From: Sulfuriferula sp. | GTDB taxonomy: Bacteria > Pseudomonadota > Gammaproteobacteria > Burkholderiales > Sulfuriferulaceae | Direction: 5' to 3' | Assembly: GCA_031291235.1 (NCBI GenBank) | Contig: JARLJL010000002.1 | Coordinates: 186,001 to 250,000 of the forward strand | DNA length: 64,000 nucleotides | Part shown: piece after piece, positions 43,683 through 54,968 of the stretch | How positions within the stretch are numbered: the first letter of the stretch is position 1 | Layout: every line of letters begins with the position of its first letter | Notes under the pieces: model-generated | What the model was told of the DNA's origin: nothing | The model's database searches: none | The model's input: the letters and a program-made list of their open reading frames with translations, nothing else | Position numbers and translations under genes: made by a program

Positions 43683-44555
43683 TCAGTGTTTTTCAGTTTT
43701 CGTCGGGGCAGGGGCCGGGATGGCGGCGTCGATGATCAGTACCTGGCGGTTGCGGTCTACTGCGGCAACCGGTTTGCATTCTATGTGGGCAAACGCGCGA
43801 CTGCCGCTGAGATCGATCTGGTTAACTCTGGCAACGGTCAGGCCGGACGGATAAACGCCGTCTATGCCAGAAGTGACCAGCAGATCGCCTGTGCGTACGT
43901 CGGTATTGTGCGGCAGGTAGCGGATTTCCACGGTATCGTTGATGCCGGTGCCGAACATGATTGCGCGTTGTCCGGTACGCTGGATAAGGACGGGAACAGA
44001 CTGGTCCTTATTGGTCAGCAGCGTGATTTCACTGCTGTAAGGGTAGACGCGGGTAACCTGGCCCAATAATCCGGCTTCGTCGATGACGGCTTGTCCGGGT
44101 TGTATGTGCTGCTGGCTGCCCAGATTGACAATGGCCTTGAGCTGGTATGGGTCGCGCGGGACGGCCAGAATTTCAGCCAGCCGGGTATGCAGCGGCGTGC
44201 GTTGCTGCGCGCCGAGCAGGGTGCGCAAGCGCTGATTTTCCAGTTGCAGATTGCGGTAACGCTGCATGGCGGCGCTGTATTGAATGAAGCTGAGTCGCAA
44301 TGCGTTGTTTTCGCGTTCCAGCTGCGCCTGTTTGACAAAAAATGCAGTTACTCTGTCGTAGGTCAGTTCCGGCGTCTGGATCAGGGTCTGCATCGGATAA
44401 AGCAACACGTTGACCCCGGCGCGAAATCTGTCCAGCGCATGAAAGCGGGTATCCGCAGTGATGACGGCGATGCTGATGAGCAGGTAAATCAGCAGCCGTG
44501 CACCCGCGCTCAAGCCGCGCGGGAACAGGGTCAGATTTGGGTGAGGCGCAGACAT
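43683..44555 (-). CDS. mreC: Rod-shape protein MreC
   Basis: A 290-residue protein with one N-terminal helix (LLIYLLISIAVITAD), a coiled-coil of about 40 residues (FFVKQAQLERENNALR) and a periplasmic beta-barrel pair (VIDEAGLLGQVTRVYPYSSE, LLTNKDQSVPVLIQRTG). It links PBP2 and RodA to MreB. The proline/alanine tail (AAIPAPAPTKTEKH) is short. It lies 25 bases downstream of mreB. Confidence 0.95.
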   Translation of the reverse strand: MSAPHPNLTLFPRGLSAGARLLIYLLISIAVITADTRFHALDRFRAGVNVLLYPMQTLIQTPELTYDRVTAFFVKQAQLERENNALRLSFIQYSAAMQRYRNLQLENQRLRTLLGAQQRTPLHTRLAEILAVPRDPYQLKAIVNLGSQQHIQPGQAVIDEAGLLGQVTRVYPYSSEITLLTNKDQSVPVLIQRTGQRAIMFGTGINDTVEIRYLPHNTDVRTGDLLVTSGIDGVYPSGLTVARVNQIDLSGSRAFAHIECKPVAAVDRNRQVLIIDAAIPAPAPTKTEKH

Positions 44556-44580
44556 GGCGTGGTATCAGGCGTGCCGGATA

Positions 44581-45687
<1,107 letters not shown>

Positions 45688-45690
45688 GCC

Positions 45691-45718
45691 TTGAATAAAC
45701 GTAATATGATACTCTAAT
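45691..45718 (+). promoter_or_regulatory. Candidate sigma-70 promoter of gatCAB
   Basis: TTGAAT and TCTAAT are separated by 16 bases, a fair match to -35 and -10 elements. Transcription would start near 45725, about 24 bases before gatC. Not tested beyond visual match. Confidence 0.4.
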
Positions 45719-45748
45719 AGGCTTGTTTCCTGTGAAGATTTACGCACT

Positions 45749-46036
45749 ATGTCGCTTACTCTGCAAGATGTAAAACGTGTTGCCACCCTCGCCCGCATTG
45801 CCGTCACCGACGACGAAGCAGTCGCTTATCAACAACAGCTCAACGGGATTTTTGGTCTGATCGCTGAAATGCAGGCAGTGGATACCGCGGGTGTCGAACC
45901 CATGTCGCATGCGCAGGAGCTGAGTCAGCGTTTGCGCGACGACTTAGTGACAGAGACGGATCAGCATGAAAAGTTCCAGACTATTGCCCCGCAGGTTGAA
46001 GGCGGCTTGTATTTGGTTCCGCAAGTGATTGAATGA
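45749..46036 (+). CDS. gatC: Asp/Glu-tRNA amidotransferase subunit C
   Basis: A 95-residue helical subunit ([40 protein letters not shown]). GatC wraps round GatA and GatB and stabilises the complex that converts Glu-tRNA(Gln) or Asp-tRNA(Asn) to the amide form. It is the first gene of gatCAB and ends five bases before gatA. Confidence 0.95.
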   Translation: MSLTLQDVKRVATLARIAVTDDEAVAYQQQLNGIFGLIAEMQAVDTAGVEPMSHAQELSQRLRDDLVTETDQHEKFQTIAPQVEGGLYLVPQVIE

Positions 46037-46040
46037 TAAT

Positions 46041-47495
46041 ATGATTAATACCAGTTTGAAGCAACTCGCGGCGCTGCTCGGCGAGAAAAAGATTTCCAGC
46101 GTGGAATTGACGCAGGTTTATCTGGATCGTATCGCCACATTGAATCCCGAGCTCAATGCGTTTATTACCCTGAACGAGGCTGTTAGTCTGGCTGACGCGC
46201 GTGCCGCTGATGCGCGTATCGCAGCGGGTAACGCTGCGCCGCTGACCGGCATACCGCTGGCGCACAAGGATATATTCTGCGCCGACGGCTGGCGCACTAC
46301 CTGCGGCTCCAGAATGCTGGAGAATTTTATCGCGCCCTACGACGCTCATGTCGTAAGCCAGTGCAAGGCGGCCGGGATGGTCACGCTCGGCAAAACCAAT
46401 ATGGATGAATTCGCGATGGGTTCATCCAACGAAACTTCGTATTACGGCGCAGTAAAAAACCCCTGGGATAAACGCGCAGTACCGGGCGGCTCGTCGGGCG
46501 GTTCGGCGGCTGCTGTGGCGGCGCGTCTGGCGCCAGTGGCGACCGGTACCGACACCGGCGGGTCGATACGTCAGCCGGCTGCATTGACCGGCATCACCGG
46601 GCTGAAGCCGACTTACGGCGTGGTATCGCGCTACGGCATGATCGCATTTGCGTCGAGCCTGGATCAGGCCGGGCCGATGGCCAAATCGGCGGAGGACTGC
46701 GCGTTGCTGATGAACGTGATGGCGGGCTATGATGAACGCGATTCGACCAGCCTGGAGCGTCCTGCCGAGGATTACACCCGCGATCTGGATCGGCCGCTGG
46801 CAGGTTTGCGCATCGGTTTGCCGCGCGAGTATTTTGCCGAAGGCCTGAGCGCCGATGTGGCTGCCGCAGTCGATGCGGCGTTGGCCGAATACCGCAAGCT
46901 GGGGGCCACCACGGTAGACATTTCGCTGCCCAACACCAAATTGTCCATCCCCGTGTATTACGTGCTGGCGCCGGCGGAAGCTTCCTCCAACCTGTCGCGC
47001 TTCGACGGCGTGCGTTACGGCTATCGCGCGCCGGAATACGGCGATCTTACCGATATGTACGAAAAATCGCGGGCACAGGGTTTCGGCACCGAGGTCAAGC
47101 GCCGCATCATGATCGGCACCTATGTGCTGTCGCACGGGTATTACGATGCGTATTACATGCAGGCGCAAAAGATACGCCGTCTGATCGCGCAGGATTTCGC
47201 CGAGGCATTCCGCCAGTGCGACATCATCATGGGGCCGACTTCGCCGGATACCGCGTTCGATTTCGGCGATAAATCCGGCGATCCGGTTGCCATGTATCTG
47301 TCCGATATTTACACCATTGCGGTGAATCTGGCCGGCTTGCCCGGCATGTCGGTACCCTGCGGCACGGGTAGCAATGGCCGTCCGGTCGGTCTGCAACTGA
47401 TAGGCAATTATTTCAGCGAAGCCAAAATGCTGGGTGTTGCCCATCAGTATCAACTGGCGACGGACTGGCATACGCGGATGCCCGAAAACATCTAA
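46041..47495 (+). CDS. gatA: Asp/Glu-tRNA amidotransferase subunit A
   Basis: A 484-residue amidase-signature enzyme that frees ammonia from glutamine. The catalytic triad is seen as Lys in [11 protein letters not shown] and the Ser-cis-Ser pair in [16 protein letters not shown], followed by [18 protein letters not shown] 46041 is favoured; an upstream in-frame TTG at 46029 lies inside gatC. Its presence implies that at least one of glutaminyl- or asparaginyl-tRNA is made indirectly. Confidence 0.97.
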   Translation: MINTSLKQLAALLGEKKISSVELTQVYLDRIATLNPELNAFITLNEAVSLADARAADARIAAGNAAPLTGIPLAHKDIFCADGWRTTCGSRMLENFIAPYDAHVVSQCKAAGMVTLGKTNMDEFAMGSSNETSYYGAVKNPWDKRAVPGGSSGGSAAAVAARLAPVATGTDTGGSIRQPAALTGITGLKPTYGVVSRYGMIAFASSLDQAGPMAKSAEDCALLMNVMAGYDERDSTSLERPAEDYTRDLDRPLAGLRIGLPREYFAEGLSADVAAAVDAALAEYRKLGATTVDISLPNTKLSIPVYYVLAPAEASSNLSRFDGVRYGYRAPEYGDLTDMYEKSRAQGFGTEVKRRIMIGTYVLSHGYYDAYYMQAQKIRRLIAQDFAEAFRQCDIIMGPTSPDTAFDFGDKSGDPVAMYLSDIYTIAVNLAGLPGMSVPCGTGSNGRPVGLQLIGNYFSEAKMLGVAHQYQLATDWHTRMPENI

Positions 47496-47546
47496 TCATT
47501 TACCAGCACGTAACACGCTGGCGCTTAGCGCAAAGGTTGAGTCATC

Positions 47547-48977
47547 ATGCAATGGGAAATTGTCGTCGGGTTGGAAGTTCATACCCAGTTATCTACCAGT
47601 TCCAAAATTTTTTCCGGCTCCAGTACGGCATTCGGTGCAGCGCCCAATACCCAGGCCAATGCGGTGGATATTGCATTGCCGGGGGTGCTGCCGGTGCTCA
47701 ATCGCGGTGCGGTGGAGCGGGCCATACAATTGGGGCTGGCGATCAATGCGCATATCAGCCGGCGTTCGGTGTTTGCGCGCAAGAATTATTTTTACCCGGA
47801 TCTGCCCAAAGGCTATCAAATCAGCCAGATGGAGCTGCCCGTCGTTGAAGGCGGCAGTCTGACCATACAGGTCGGCGAGACTGAAAAAACCATCCGCATT
47901 ACCCGCGCGCATCTGGAAGAAGATGCAGGCAAGTCCATGCACGGCGATTTTCACGGCATGACCGGGATCGATTTGAACCGCGCCGGTACGCCCTTGCTGG
48001 AGATCGTGTCCGAGCCGGACATGCGCGGCTCGGCTGAAGCGGTGGCTTATGCCAAGACGCTGCACAGCCTCGTGGTGTGGCTGGGGATTTGCGACGGCAA
48101 CATGCAGGAAGGCAGCTTTCGCTGCGATGCCAACGTATCGGTGCGGCCTATGGGCAGCACCGAATTGGGTACGCGTTGCGAGATCAAGAATCTCAACTCG
48201 TTCCGCTTCCTCGAGCGTGCGATCGAATACGAAGCGCGGCGTCAGATCGAGATCAACGAGGACGGCGGCACCATCCGTCAGGAAACCCGGCTGTACGATC
48301 CCGACCGCGACGAAACCCGCACCATGCGCAGCAAGGAAGACGCGCACGATTACCGTTATTTCCCCGACCCCGACTTATTGCCGCTGGTGATTTCGGAGGA
48401 ATGGATAGAGCGTACCCGTGCAGCGATGCCGGAATTGCCGGTCGCGATGCGCGAGCGTTTTATCGGTCAGTATGCGATCCCGGCTTACGATGCGGGCGTG
48501 CTGACCGGCAGCAAGGCGACAGCGGTTTACTTCGAGCAGCTGGTTGCTGCAGTCGGTGGCGAAGCCAAGCTGTGCGCCAACTGGATCATGGGCGAGCTGT
48601 CGGCGGCATTGAACCGGCATGAGCTGGATATCGCGCAAAGCCCGGTCGGCGTGGCGCAGCTGGCGATGCTCATTCGCCGCATCGGCGACGGTACGCTATC
48701 CGGCAAGCTGGCCAAGGAAGTATTCGAGGCGTTGTGGCAGGGCGAAGGCGAAGTCGATGCCATTATCGACGCGCGCGGCCTGAAGCAGGTATCCGATGTC
48801 GGTGCGATTGAAGCCATGGTCGATCAGGTGCTGGCGGCTAATCCGAATCAGGTTGCAGAATATCGCGCGGGCAAGGAGAAGATGTTCGGGTATCTGATCG
48901 GGCAGGCGATGAAAGCGATGAAGGGCAAGGCCAACCCGCAGCAGCTTAACGAGATATTGCTGCGCAAGCTGAGTTAA
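47547..48977 (+). CDS. gatB: Asp/Glu-tRNA amidotransferase subunit B
   Basis: A 476-residue GatB, the kinase/amidotransferase subunit. It opens [20 protein letters not shown], has the cradle-domain strings [16 protein letters not shown] and [12 protein letters not shown], and ends with a YqeY-like helical domain ([20 protein letters not shown]) that contacts tRNA. Motif HxE-like residues for metal lie in GLEVHTQL. It follows gatA by 51 bases. Confidence 0.97.
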   Translation: MQWEIVVGLEVHTQLSTSSKIFSGSSTAFGAAPNTQANAVDIALPGVLPVLNRGAVERAIQLGLAINAHISRRSVFARKNYFYPDLPKGYQISQMELPVVEGGSLTIQVGETEKTIRITRAHLEEDAGKSMHGDFHGMTGIDLNRAGTPLLEIVSEPDMRGSAEAVAYAKTLHSLVVWLGICDGNMQEGSFRCDANVSVRPMGSTELGTRCEIKNLNSFRFLERAIEYEARRQIEINEDGGTIRQETRLYDPDRDETRTMRSKEDAHDYRYFPDPDLLPLVISEEWIERTRAAMPELPVAMRERFIGQYAIPAYDAGVLTGSKATAVYFEQLVAAVGGEAKLCANWIMGELSAALNRHELDIAQSPVGVAQLAMLIRRIGDGTLSGKLAKEVFEALWQGEGEVDAIIDARGLKQVSDVGAIEAMVDQVLAANPNQVAEYRAGKEKMFGYLIGQAMKAMKGKANPQQLNEILLRKLS

Positions 48978-48986
48978 CCGGCATTT

Positions 48987-49012
48987 CCCATCCCTGCGTC
49001 AGCGGGAATGGG
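48987..49012. repeat. Hairpin-forming repeat after gatB
   Basis: CCCAT pairs with ATGGG and the inner CCTGC with GCGGG (one G-T pair) around GTCA, with a C-A mismatch between the two stems. It resembles the CCCGC-type intergenic palindromes of betaproteobacteria. No T-run follows on either strand, so termination is uncertain. Confidence 0.45.
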
Positions 49013-49027
49013 AGTAGGTGCAGATGA

Positions 49028-49633
49028 TTATTTTTTCCCTGTCAGTTCGATGAAGCGCGCTTTGTCGCCTTCGAACTTGCTGCGGATATCGGCCATTTCC
49101 TGACTTTTCTGGGCGAGGATGGCTTCCAGATCCTTGATGTGTTGCGCGTTTTGCGCGTATTCCGCGGCCATCGGGCCTTTGTCTGGGATCTTGCCGCCGG
49201 CCTGTTGTACCAGTTTGGCCTGTTTCTGCTGCAGCGGCGCCAGCCGCAGTTTGGTGCCGTCGACTACGAGTTTGGATTGCTCCAGATTGCGGTCGCGCGC
49301 CAGATCGATTTCGGCGGGCGTAGTGTAGGTATTGAGCAGCGCCGTATCGCGGCGTTTCTGTTCGGTCTGGATTTGCTGTTCCTTGTTTTCGCGCACGGCT
49401 TCGGCTTCGTTGCTTTGGCGTTGCTCGGGCGTCAACGCGGCCGGCGTTTGCTTGATGACTATGCCGTGCTTGCTCATTTCAGTGGTGGCGCGGCCGGCGG
49501 CTTGCGGCGGCATGGTGTCGCCGTAATGGGTAACGCCCTGCGCATCTTTCCACTTGTAAATTTCCGCGTGGGCAGGCGTGACGATGCTCAGCAACAATGT
49601 GCTGCCGAGTATGAGCTTGAGATTGGCTGTCAT
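49028..49633 (-). CDS. DUF4124 exported coiled-coil protein
   Basis: A 201-residue protein with a signal peptide ([17 protein letters not shown]) followed by the short DUF4124 motif [20 protein letters not shown], found at the mature N-terminus of many proteobacterial envelope proteins. The rest is charged and helical, rich in Gln, Lys and Glu, and probably coiled-coil. Function is unknown. It overlaps pyrE by four bases (ATGA), so it is translated from the same message. Confidence 0.85.
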   Translation of the reverse strand: MTANLKLILGSTLLLSIVTPAHAEIYKWKDAQGVTHYGDTMPPQAAGRATTEMSKHGIVIKQTPAALTPEQRQSNEAEAVRENKEQQIQTEQKRRDTALLNTYTTPAEIDLARDRNLEQSKLVVDGTKLRLAPLQQKQAKLVQQAGGKIPDKGPMAAEYAQNAQHIKDLEAILAQKSQEMADIRSKFEGDKARFIELTGKK

Positions 49634-50277
49634 GCTGTGTTGGCTCCGTATGTAGTGCGGTATTGCGCTACCGCTGCAGCATATTGTTCCATGTTCTCGC
49701 TGGTTTGCAAATAGGCCAGCAGATCATTGAGGTTGGCGATGGCGAAAACGGGAATGCCGTATTGTTGTTGTACTTCCTGCACGGCGGATAATGCGCCTTG
49801 GCCGCGTTCCATGCGGTCGATGGCGATGATGACGGCAGCAGGCGTTGCGCCCTGGCTGCGGATGAGTTCTACCGATTCGCGTACCGAGGTGCCGGCGGAA
49901 ATGACGTCGTCGATAATGAGTACGCGGCCTTGCAACGGCGCGCCGACGATATTGCCGCCTTCGCCGTGATCCTTGGCTTCCTTGCGATTGAAGCTGTACG
50001 GGGTGTTGCGGCCCAGTCCGGCCAGCGCGATCGCAGTGCTGGCGGCGAGCGGTATGCCTTTGTAGGCCGGGCCGAACAGCACATCGAATTCTATTCCGGC
50101 AGCGAGGATGGCTTTAGCGTAAAATTCGCCCAATTGTTTCAATGCCAGGCCGTCGGCAAATAAACCGGCATTGAAGAAATAGGGACTCATGCGTCCGGCC
50201 TTGGTTTTGAATTCGCCAAAGCGCAGTACGTTTTGGTCTATGGAAAAACGCAGGAACTCTTGTCTGAAATCGAACAT
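49630..50277 (-). CDS. pyrE: Orotate phosphoribosyltransferase
   Basis: A 215-residue type I phosphoribosyltransferase. The PRPP motif is [16 protein letters not shown], and [31 protein letters not shown] (flexible catalytic loop) and [17 protein letters not shown] identify PyrE. It makes orotidine monophosphate in pyrimidine synthesis. The frame continues upstream of ATG 50277, but homology begins at [10 protein letters not shown]. Its start lies only 24 bases from the divergent exonuclease gene. Confidence 0.96.
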   Translation of the reverse strand: MFDFRQEFLRFSIDQNVLRFGEFKTKAGRMSPYFFNAGLFADGLALKQLGEFYAKAILAAGIEFDVLFGPAYKGIPLAASTAIALAGLGRNTPYSFNRKEAKDHGEGGNIVGAPLQGRVLIIDDVISAGTSVRESVELIRSQGATPAAVIIAIDRMERGQGALSAVQEVQQQYGIPVFAIANLNDLLAYLQTSENMEQYAAAVAQYRTTYGANTA

Positions 50278-50301
50278 GATATTGAATGTGGGAATCGCAA
50301 A

Positions 50302-51081
50302 GTGCGTATTATAACTGCCAATTTGAACGGGATTCGCTCCGCAGCGAGCAAAGGTTTTTTCGAGTGGATGCTGCAGCAGAACGCCGACTGCGTTTGCGTG
50401 CAGGAACTCAAGGCGCAACAGGCCGATATGCGGCCTGAAATGCTGGCGCCGGAAGGTTATACCGGCTATTTCCATTATGCCGACAAAAAGGGTTACAGCG
50501 GCGTCGGCATCTACAGCAAACGGCCTGCGGATGAGGTAATCGTCGGTCTCGGTATTGCCGATATCGATGCCGAAGGCCGTTATCTGGAGGCGCGTTTCGG
50601 CAATTTGAGCGTGATTTCGCTGTATTTGCCGTCCGGGTCCAGCGGCGAAGACCGGCAGCAGGTGAAATTCGATTTTCTGGCGCGTTTTTATCCGCATCTG
50701 GCGGCGCTGAAGGCGAGCGGACGCGAGGTGGTGATCTGCGGTGACTGGAATATCGCACATAAGGAAATCGACCTGAAAAACTGGAAATCCAATCAGAAGA
50801 ATTCTGGTTTCCTGCCGGAAGAGCGCGCCTGGATGACGAAGGTGCTGGACGAACTGGTGTGGGTCGATGTGCATCGCACCCTGTATCCCGAGGCGACCGG
50901 CGAAGCTTATACCTGGTGGAGCAATCGCGGTCAGGCGTGGGCGAATAATGTGGGCTGGCGCATCGACTATCAGTTGGCAACGCCGGCTGTCGCTGCTACC
51001 GCCAGGTCGGCAAGCGTATATAAAGCCGAGCGCTTTTCCGATCATTCGCCGCTGATTGTGGATTACGATTTTCCTGTCTGA
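50302..51081 (+). CDS. xth: Exodeoxyribonuclease III family AP endonuclease
   Basis: A 259-residue exonuclease III-like enzyme of base excision repair. Catalytic motifs are [24 protein letters not shown] (metal Glu), [35 protein letters not shown] and [11 protein letters not shown] with the catalytic histidine. GTG 50302 gives the usual RIITANLNG opening; an upstream start at 50233 would overlap pyrE. The promoter must lie within pyrE coding sequence. Confidence 0.93.
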   Translation: MRIITANLNGIRSAASKGFFEWMLQQNADCVCVQELKAQQADMRPEMLAPEGYTGYFHYADKKGYSGVGIYSKRPADEVIVGLGIADIDAEGRYLEARFGNLSVISLYLPSGSSGEDRQQVKFDFLARFYPHLAALKASGREVVICGDWNIAHKEIDLKNWKSNQKNSGFLPEERAWMTKVLDELVWVDVHRTLYPEATGEAYTWWSNRGQAWANNVGWRIDYQLATPAVAATARSASVYKAERFSDHSPLIVDYDFPV

Positions 51082-51096
51082 TTTTTAGAGCACATT

Positions 51097-52464
51097 ATGC
51101 CGACACATCCCTGGTTAGCCGCGTTCAAGGTATATACGAATCCCCGCGTCGTGGGGATGCTGTTTTTGGGATTTTCATCGGGATTGCCGCTGTTGCTGGT
51201 GCTGGGCACGCTGTCGTTCTGGCTGCGCGAGGCCGGGATAGATCGCGCCACCATCGGTCATTTGTCATGGGTAGGGCTGGCTTACGGTTTCAAGTGGGTA
51301 TGGGCGCCGCTGGTCGATCGGCTGTCCTTGCCCCTGCTGACCCGCTGGCTGGGGCGGCGCCGGGCATGGCTGCTGCTGTCGCAAGTGGTTATTGTGCTGG
51401 CGCTGCTGGGGATGGCCAATACCGATCCTGCTGTCGGTCTGGAGCCGATTGTACTGTTTGCGCTGGCGGTGGCGTTTGCTTCGGCGACGCAGGATATCGC
51501 CATGGATGCTTATCGCATCGAAGCGGTAACGCAGGAAAAACAGGGCGCGATGGCGGCGACTTATCAGGCGGGATATCGCATTGCGATGATTACCGCCGGC
51601 GCCGGCGTGCTGTGGATTGCCTCGGCGGTGGATACTACGCCGGATGTGTACGATTTTAATCCGTGGCACGTCGCTTATCTGGCGATGGCGGCGTGCATGG
51701 CGGTCGGCATCCTGGCAACTTTGACTATACGCGAGCCGGAACTGGCACCGAATCCGATTGCCGAACAGGAGGCATCCGAGGTGCACGAATGGTTGGCGGC
51801 GAAAGGGCTGAGCGGTAAGTCGCTGGCTGTGCTGGCATGGGTGTATACGGCGGTGTTGAGTCCGTTCATGGATTTTGTGCGCCGCTTCGGCTGGCAGGCA
51901 GCGCTGATACTGGCACTGATTGCGATTTACCGGATTTCCGATGTGGTGATGGGGGTGATGAGCAACCCGTTCTATGTGGACATGGGCTATACCAAGGATG
52001 AAGTGGCGACAGTGTCCAAAGTGTTCGGCGTCATTATGACCATCGCCGGGGCCGGATTGGGCGGCGTGCTGACAGCCCGCATGGGGGTGATGCGTACTTT
52101 GTTCCTGGGCGCAGTGCTGTCTGCTGCGACCAATTTGCTGTTTGTCTGGCTGGCCGGGCGCGGGCACGACGTCTCGGCGCTGGTGTTCACCGTGTCGGCA
52201 GATAATCTTTCCGCCGGGATCGCTTCCAGCGCTTTTGTCGCCTATCTGTCGGGGCTGACCAACAGCGCGTATTCGGCGACGCAGTATGCGCTGTTCAGTT
52301 CGGTGATGCTGTTGTTGCCGAAGTTCATAGCCGGGTTCTCCGGCGATTTTGTCGATGCTTACGGCTACGCCGATTTCTTTACTGCGACCGCCGTGCTGGG
52401 CTTGCCGGTACTGGTGCTGGTATGGTTGGCGGGGCGGGCGCGGTTGCATGTGCAGGATAAGTAA
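51097..52464 (+). CDS. ampG: AmpG-like muropeptide MFS permease
   Basis: A 455-residue transporter with 12-14 helices. The opening NPRVVGMLFLGFSSGLPLLL and LSWVGLAYGFKWVWAPLVDR are characteristic of AmpG, which imports GlcNAc-anhydroMurNAc peptides from wall turnover. It fits the wall-recycling needs created by the nearby transglycosylase and carboxypeptidase genes. It begins 15 bases after the exonuclease gene and ends flush against the next gene. Confidence 0.88.
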   Translation: MPTHPWLAAFKVYTNPRVVGMLFLGFSSGLPLLLVLGTLSFWLREAGIDRATIGHLSWVGLAYGFKWVWAPLVDRLSLPLLTRWLGRRRAWLLLSQVVIVLALLGMANTDPAVGLEPIVLFALAVAFASATQDIAMDAYRIEAVTQEKQGAMAATYQAGYRIAMITAGAGVLWIASAVDTTPDVYDFNPWHVAYLAMAACMAVGILATLTIREPELAPNPIAEQEASEVHEWLAAKGLSGKSLAVLAWVYTAVLSPFMDFVRRFGWQAALILALIAIYRISDVVMGVMSNPFYVDMGYTKDEVATVSKVFGVIMTIAGAGLGGVLTARMGVMRTLFLGAVLSAATNLLFVWLAGRGHDVSALVFTVSADNLSAGIASSAFVAYLSGLTNSAYSATQYALFSSVMLLLPKFIAGFSGDFVDAYGYADFFTATAVLGLPVLVLVWLAGRARLHVQDK

Positions 52465-53133
52465 ATGCCCGAGTTAAGTATATTGTCGGTGTTTCTGGTC
52501 GGCCTGCTGGGCGGCGTACACTGCGTAGGCATGTGCGGCGGGATAGTCACCGCGCTGTCGTTTGCGACGCCGAATGCCAAACCCAGCCTGGCCATGCTGT
52601 TGGGGTATAACGGCGGACGCCTGCTGAGCTACGCGCTGGCCGGCGCGATCGCGGGCGCGGTGGGTGCGAGCACGTTGTTGCTGAACGATTTTCTGCCGGT
52701 GTCGCGCGGTTTGTACGCATTCGCCAGCGTCATGCTGATTTTGTTGGGGCTGTATCTGGCTGGGCTGTCGCGTGCCGTGCTGGTGCTGGAGCATCTCGGT
52801 AGCGGTATCTGGAAAAAACTGCAACCGCTGATGAAGCGGTTCATGCCGGTACGCAACCCGCTGCAAGCCGTGCTGGTGGGCATGATCTGGGGCTGGCTGC
52901 CGTGCGGTCTGGTGTATTCGGTGCTGATATCGGCGCTGGCTACCGGCAGCGCCGCTCACGGCGCGTTGCTGATGCTGGCTTTCGGTCTGGGGACCTTGCC
53001 CAATTTGCTCGCCATGGGCCTGCTTGCCCAACGTTTGCAGCGTTTAACCCGCCAGCCGGCGGTGCGGCTGGTCGCGGGCCTGCTGGTCGCGGCTTTCGGC
53101 GTGCTCGGGCTGGCGCGGTTAATAATCAATTAA
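52465..53133 (+). CDS. TauE/SafE or DsbD-like membrane protein with C-x3-C motif
   Basis: A 222-residue protein with six helices. The first helix carries GGVHCVGMCGGIVTAL, and the fourth PLQAVLVGMIWGWLPCGLVYS, the paired half-repeats seen in cytochrome-biogenesis-type transmembrane proteins. Relatives near cbb3 oxidase genes are thought to help move copper or reducing power; many are simply annotated as sulfite exporters. Here it lies directly after ampG with no gap and ahead of rsmB, which does not settle its role. Confidence 0.8.
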   Translation: MPELSILSVFLVGLLGGVHCVGMCGGIVTALSFATPNAKPSLAMLLGYNGGRLLSYALAGAIAGAVGASTLLLNDFLPVSRGLYAFASVMLILLGLYLAGLSRAVLVLEHLGSGIWKKLQPLMKRFMPVRNPLQAVLVGMIWGWLPCGLVYSVLISALATGSAAHGALLMLAFGLGTLPNLLAMGLLAQRLQRLTRQPAVRLVAGLLVAAFGVLGLARLIIN

Positions 53134-53146
53134 CAGGTAAAGTTTG

Positions 53147-54424
53147 ATGACGGAAACCAATTTGCAGCCTCCTTTGCGCCAGTTGCTCAAGCGTGCTGCC
53201 TATGCTGTGGATGCGGTGGTGCACAAAGGCCAGAATCTGAATCGGGTGCTGGCCGATCAGCCTGTGCCCGGGCATGCGGCAGTGCAGGATATGTGTTATG
53301 CCAGTCTGCGCGAATACGGCGAGCTGGCGGCGATGCGCGACACCTTGCTGACCAAGCCGCTGACCGACAGGATGATTGCGACTTTGCTGGTGGTGGCCTT
53401 GCGTCAGGTGCGGGCAAAACCTGATGCCGCTCATATGGTGGTGAACGAAGCCGTGGAAGCGGCAGCGGCGATACAGCCGTGGGCGCGTGGTTTGACCAAT
53501 GCGGTGCTGCGCAATTATTTGCGGCAGGCAGAAGCTTTGCAGGCGACGATGATGGAGCAACCGGTGGCGCGCTGGAATTACCCTCAATGGTGGATAGATA
53601 AAGTGAGTGCGGCTTATCCGCAGCACTGGCAAACCGCGCTGACGGCAGGCAACCAGCACCCGCCGATGACGTTGCGGGTCAATGTGCAGCACGGCAGTAC
53701 GGCGGCCTATCTGGAATGGTTGCAGGACGAAGGCATAGACGCAAGCCAGACGGGTGTCGCGGCGGTGCAACTGGTACAGCCGGTTGCGGTTACTGCGTTG
53801 CCGGGTTTTGCCGAGGGGCGCGTATCGGTACAGGATGTCGGTGCGCAATTGGCGGCAGCCTTGCTCGATGTACACGATGGTCAGCGTGTGCTGGATGCCT
53901 GTGCAGCGCCGGGCGGCAAGACCGGGCATATTCTGGAATTGGCTGATGTCAGCCTGACTGCGCTGGATAGCGATGCCGCGCGTTTGCAGCGGGTGGGCGA
54001 AAATCTGGCGCGTCTGGGCGTGCAGGCGCAATTGGTGTTGGGCGATGCCGGCGATCCGTCGTTGTGGTGGGATGGTGCAGCTTACGACCGTATACTGGCC
54101 GATGTGCCGTGCTCGGCATCCGGCGTGGTGCGCCGCCATCCCGACATCAAATGGTTGCGTCGCCCTGATGATATTGCCAGGTTTGCAGCGCAGCAGGCAG
54201 TTATTTTGCCGGCGCTCTGGCGGTGTTTGGCAACGGGTGGTAAATTGCTTTATGTGACATGCTCGATTTTCCCCGAAGAGAATCAGCAGCAAATCGATGC
54301 GTTTCTGGCAAAGCACGAGGATGCGCGGCAGCTGCAGCTGGCAGGTGAGTGGACGATGCCCGGACAGTTGTTGCCGAACGATAATCACGATGGTTTCTTT
54401 TATGCCTTACTTGAAAAAATTTAG
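53147..54424 (+). CDS. rsmB: 16S rRNA m5C967 methyltransferase RsmB
   Basis: A 425-residue enzyme. The first 140 residues are a NusB-like RNA-binding domain (LRQLLKRAAYAVDAVVHKGQ, RQVRAKPDAAHMVVNEAVEA). The methyltransferase domain has DACAAPGGKTGHILELAD for SAM and the two cysteines in ILADVPCSASGVVRRHPD and LYVTCSIFPEEN. It methylates C967 of 16S rRNA. ATG 53147 is preferred to the adjacent TTG. It overlaps the DUF4390 gene by 23 bases and begins the rsmB-DUF4390-ntrY-ntrX string. Confidence 0.95.
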   Translation: MTETNLQPPLRQLLKRAAYAVDAVVHKGQNLNRVLADQPVPGHAAVQDMCYASLREYGELAAMRDTLLTKPLTDRMIATLLVVALRQVRAKPDAAHMVVNEAVEAAAAIQPWARGLTNAVLRNYLRQAEALQATMMEQPVARWNYPQWWIDKVSAAYPQHWQTALTAGNQHPPMTLRVNVQHGSTAAYLEWLQDEGIDASQTGVAAVQLVQPVAVTALPGFAEGRVSVQDVGAQLAAALLDVHDGQRVLDACAAPGGKTGHILELADVSLTALDSDAARLQRVGENLARLGVQAQLVLGDAGDPSLWWDGAAYDRILADVPCSASGVVRRHPDIKWLRRPDDIARFAAQQAVILPALWRCLATGGKLLYVTCSIFPEENQQQIDAFLAKHEDARQLQLAGEWTMPGQLLPNDNHDGFFYALLEKI

Positions 54425-54968
54425 AATCTGGCTGCTGCTATTGTTGTGGATGGGGCTGAGTGGGCCCGTTCTGGCTGCCAACGAGGGGATACAAATCAAA
54501 TCGGCCGAGTTGAAACAGGTCGACGATATGTATTATCTGTATGCGCAGATGAATGTGGCGCTGGGGCCGATGCAGGAAGAGGCGATAAAAAAGGGCGTTT
54601 CGCTGTATTTTATTACCGAATTCGAATTCAAGCGCCCGCGTTGGTATTGGTTGAATGAGGATCTTGCGCATATTACGCGGGTGACGCGCTTGTCCTATAA
54701 CGCCTTGCTGCGCCAGTATCTGGTTTCCGGGGTCAATGTGCACGCGCGCAGTGTCGACCGGCTGGAAGATGCGTTGCAGATTCTGGGCGAAATCAATGCG
54801 TGGCCGGTCATTCAACGCGACCAGTTAAATAAGCATGAGGTTTATCAGGCAACGTTAAGCATGCGGCTGGATACGTCGCAGTTGCCTAAACCGCTGCAAA
54901 TCAACGCAATAGCGACGGGCAGATGGGAGCTTGAATCCGCCCCGCTGGTGTGGATGATGAATCCGTGA
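54402..54968 (+). CDS. DUF4390 exported protein
   Basis: A 188-residue protein with a signal peptide (IWLLLLLWMGLSGPVLA) and a mature part with YYLYAQMNVALGPMQEEAIK, GVSLYFITEFEFKRPRWYW and RLSYNALLRQYLVSG, all typical of DUF4390. Function is unknown, but the gene regularly sits between rsmB and the ntrY-like kinase gene in betaproteobacteria. ATG 54402 begins inside rsmB; the end overlaps ntrY by 19 bases. Confidence 0.9.
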   Translation: MPYLKKFRIWLLLLLWMGLSGPVLAANEGIQIKSAELKQVDDMYYLYAQMNVALGPMQEEAIKKGVSLYFITEFEFKRPRWYWLNEDLAHITRVTRLSYNALLRQYLVSGVNVHARSVDRLEDALQILGEINAWPVIQRDQLNKHEVYQATLSMRLDTSQLPKPLQINAIATGRWELESAPLVWMMNP

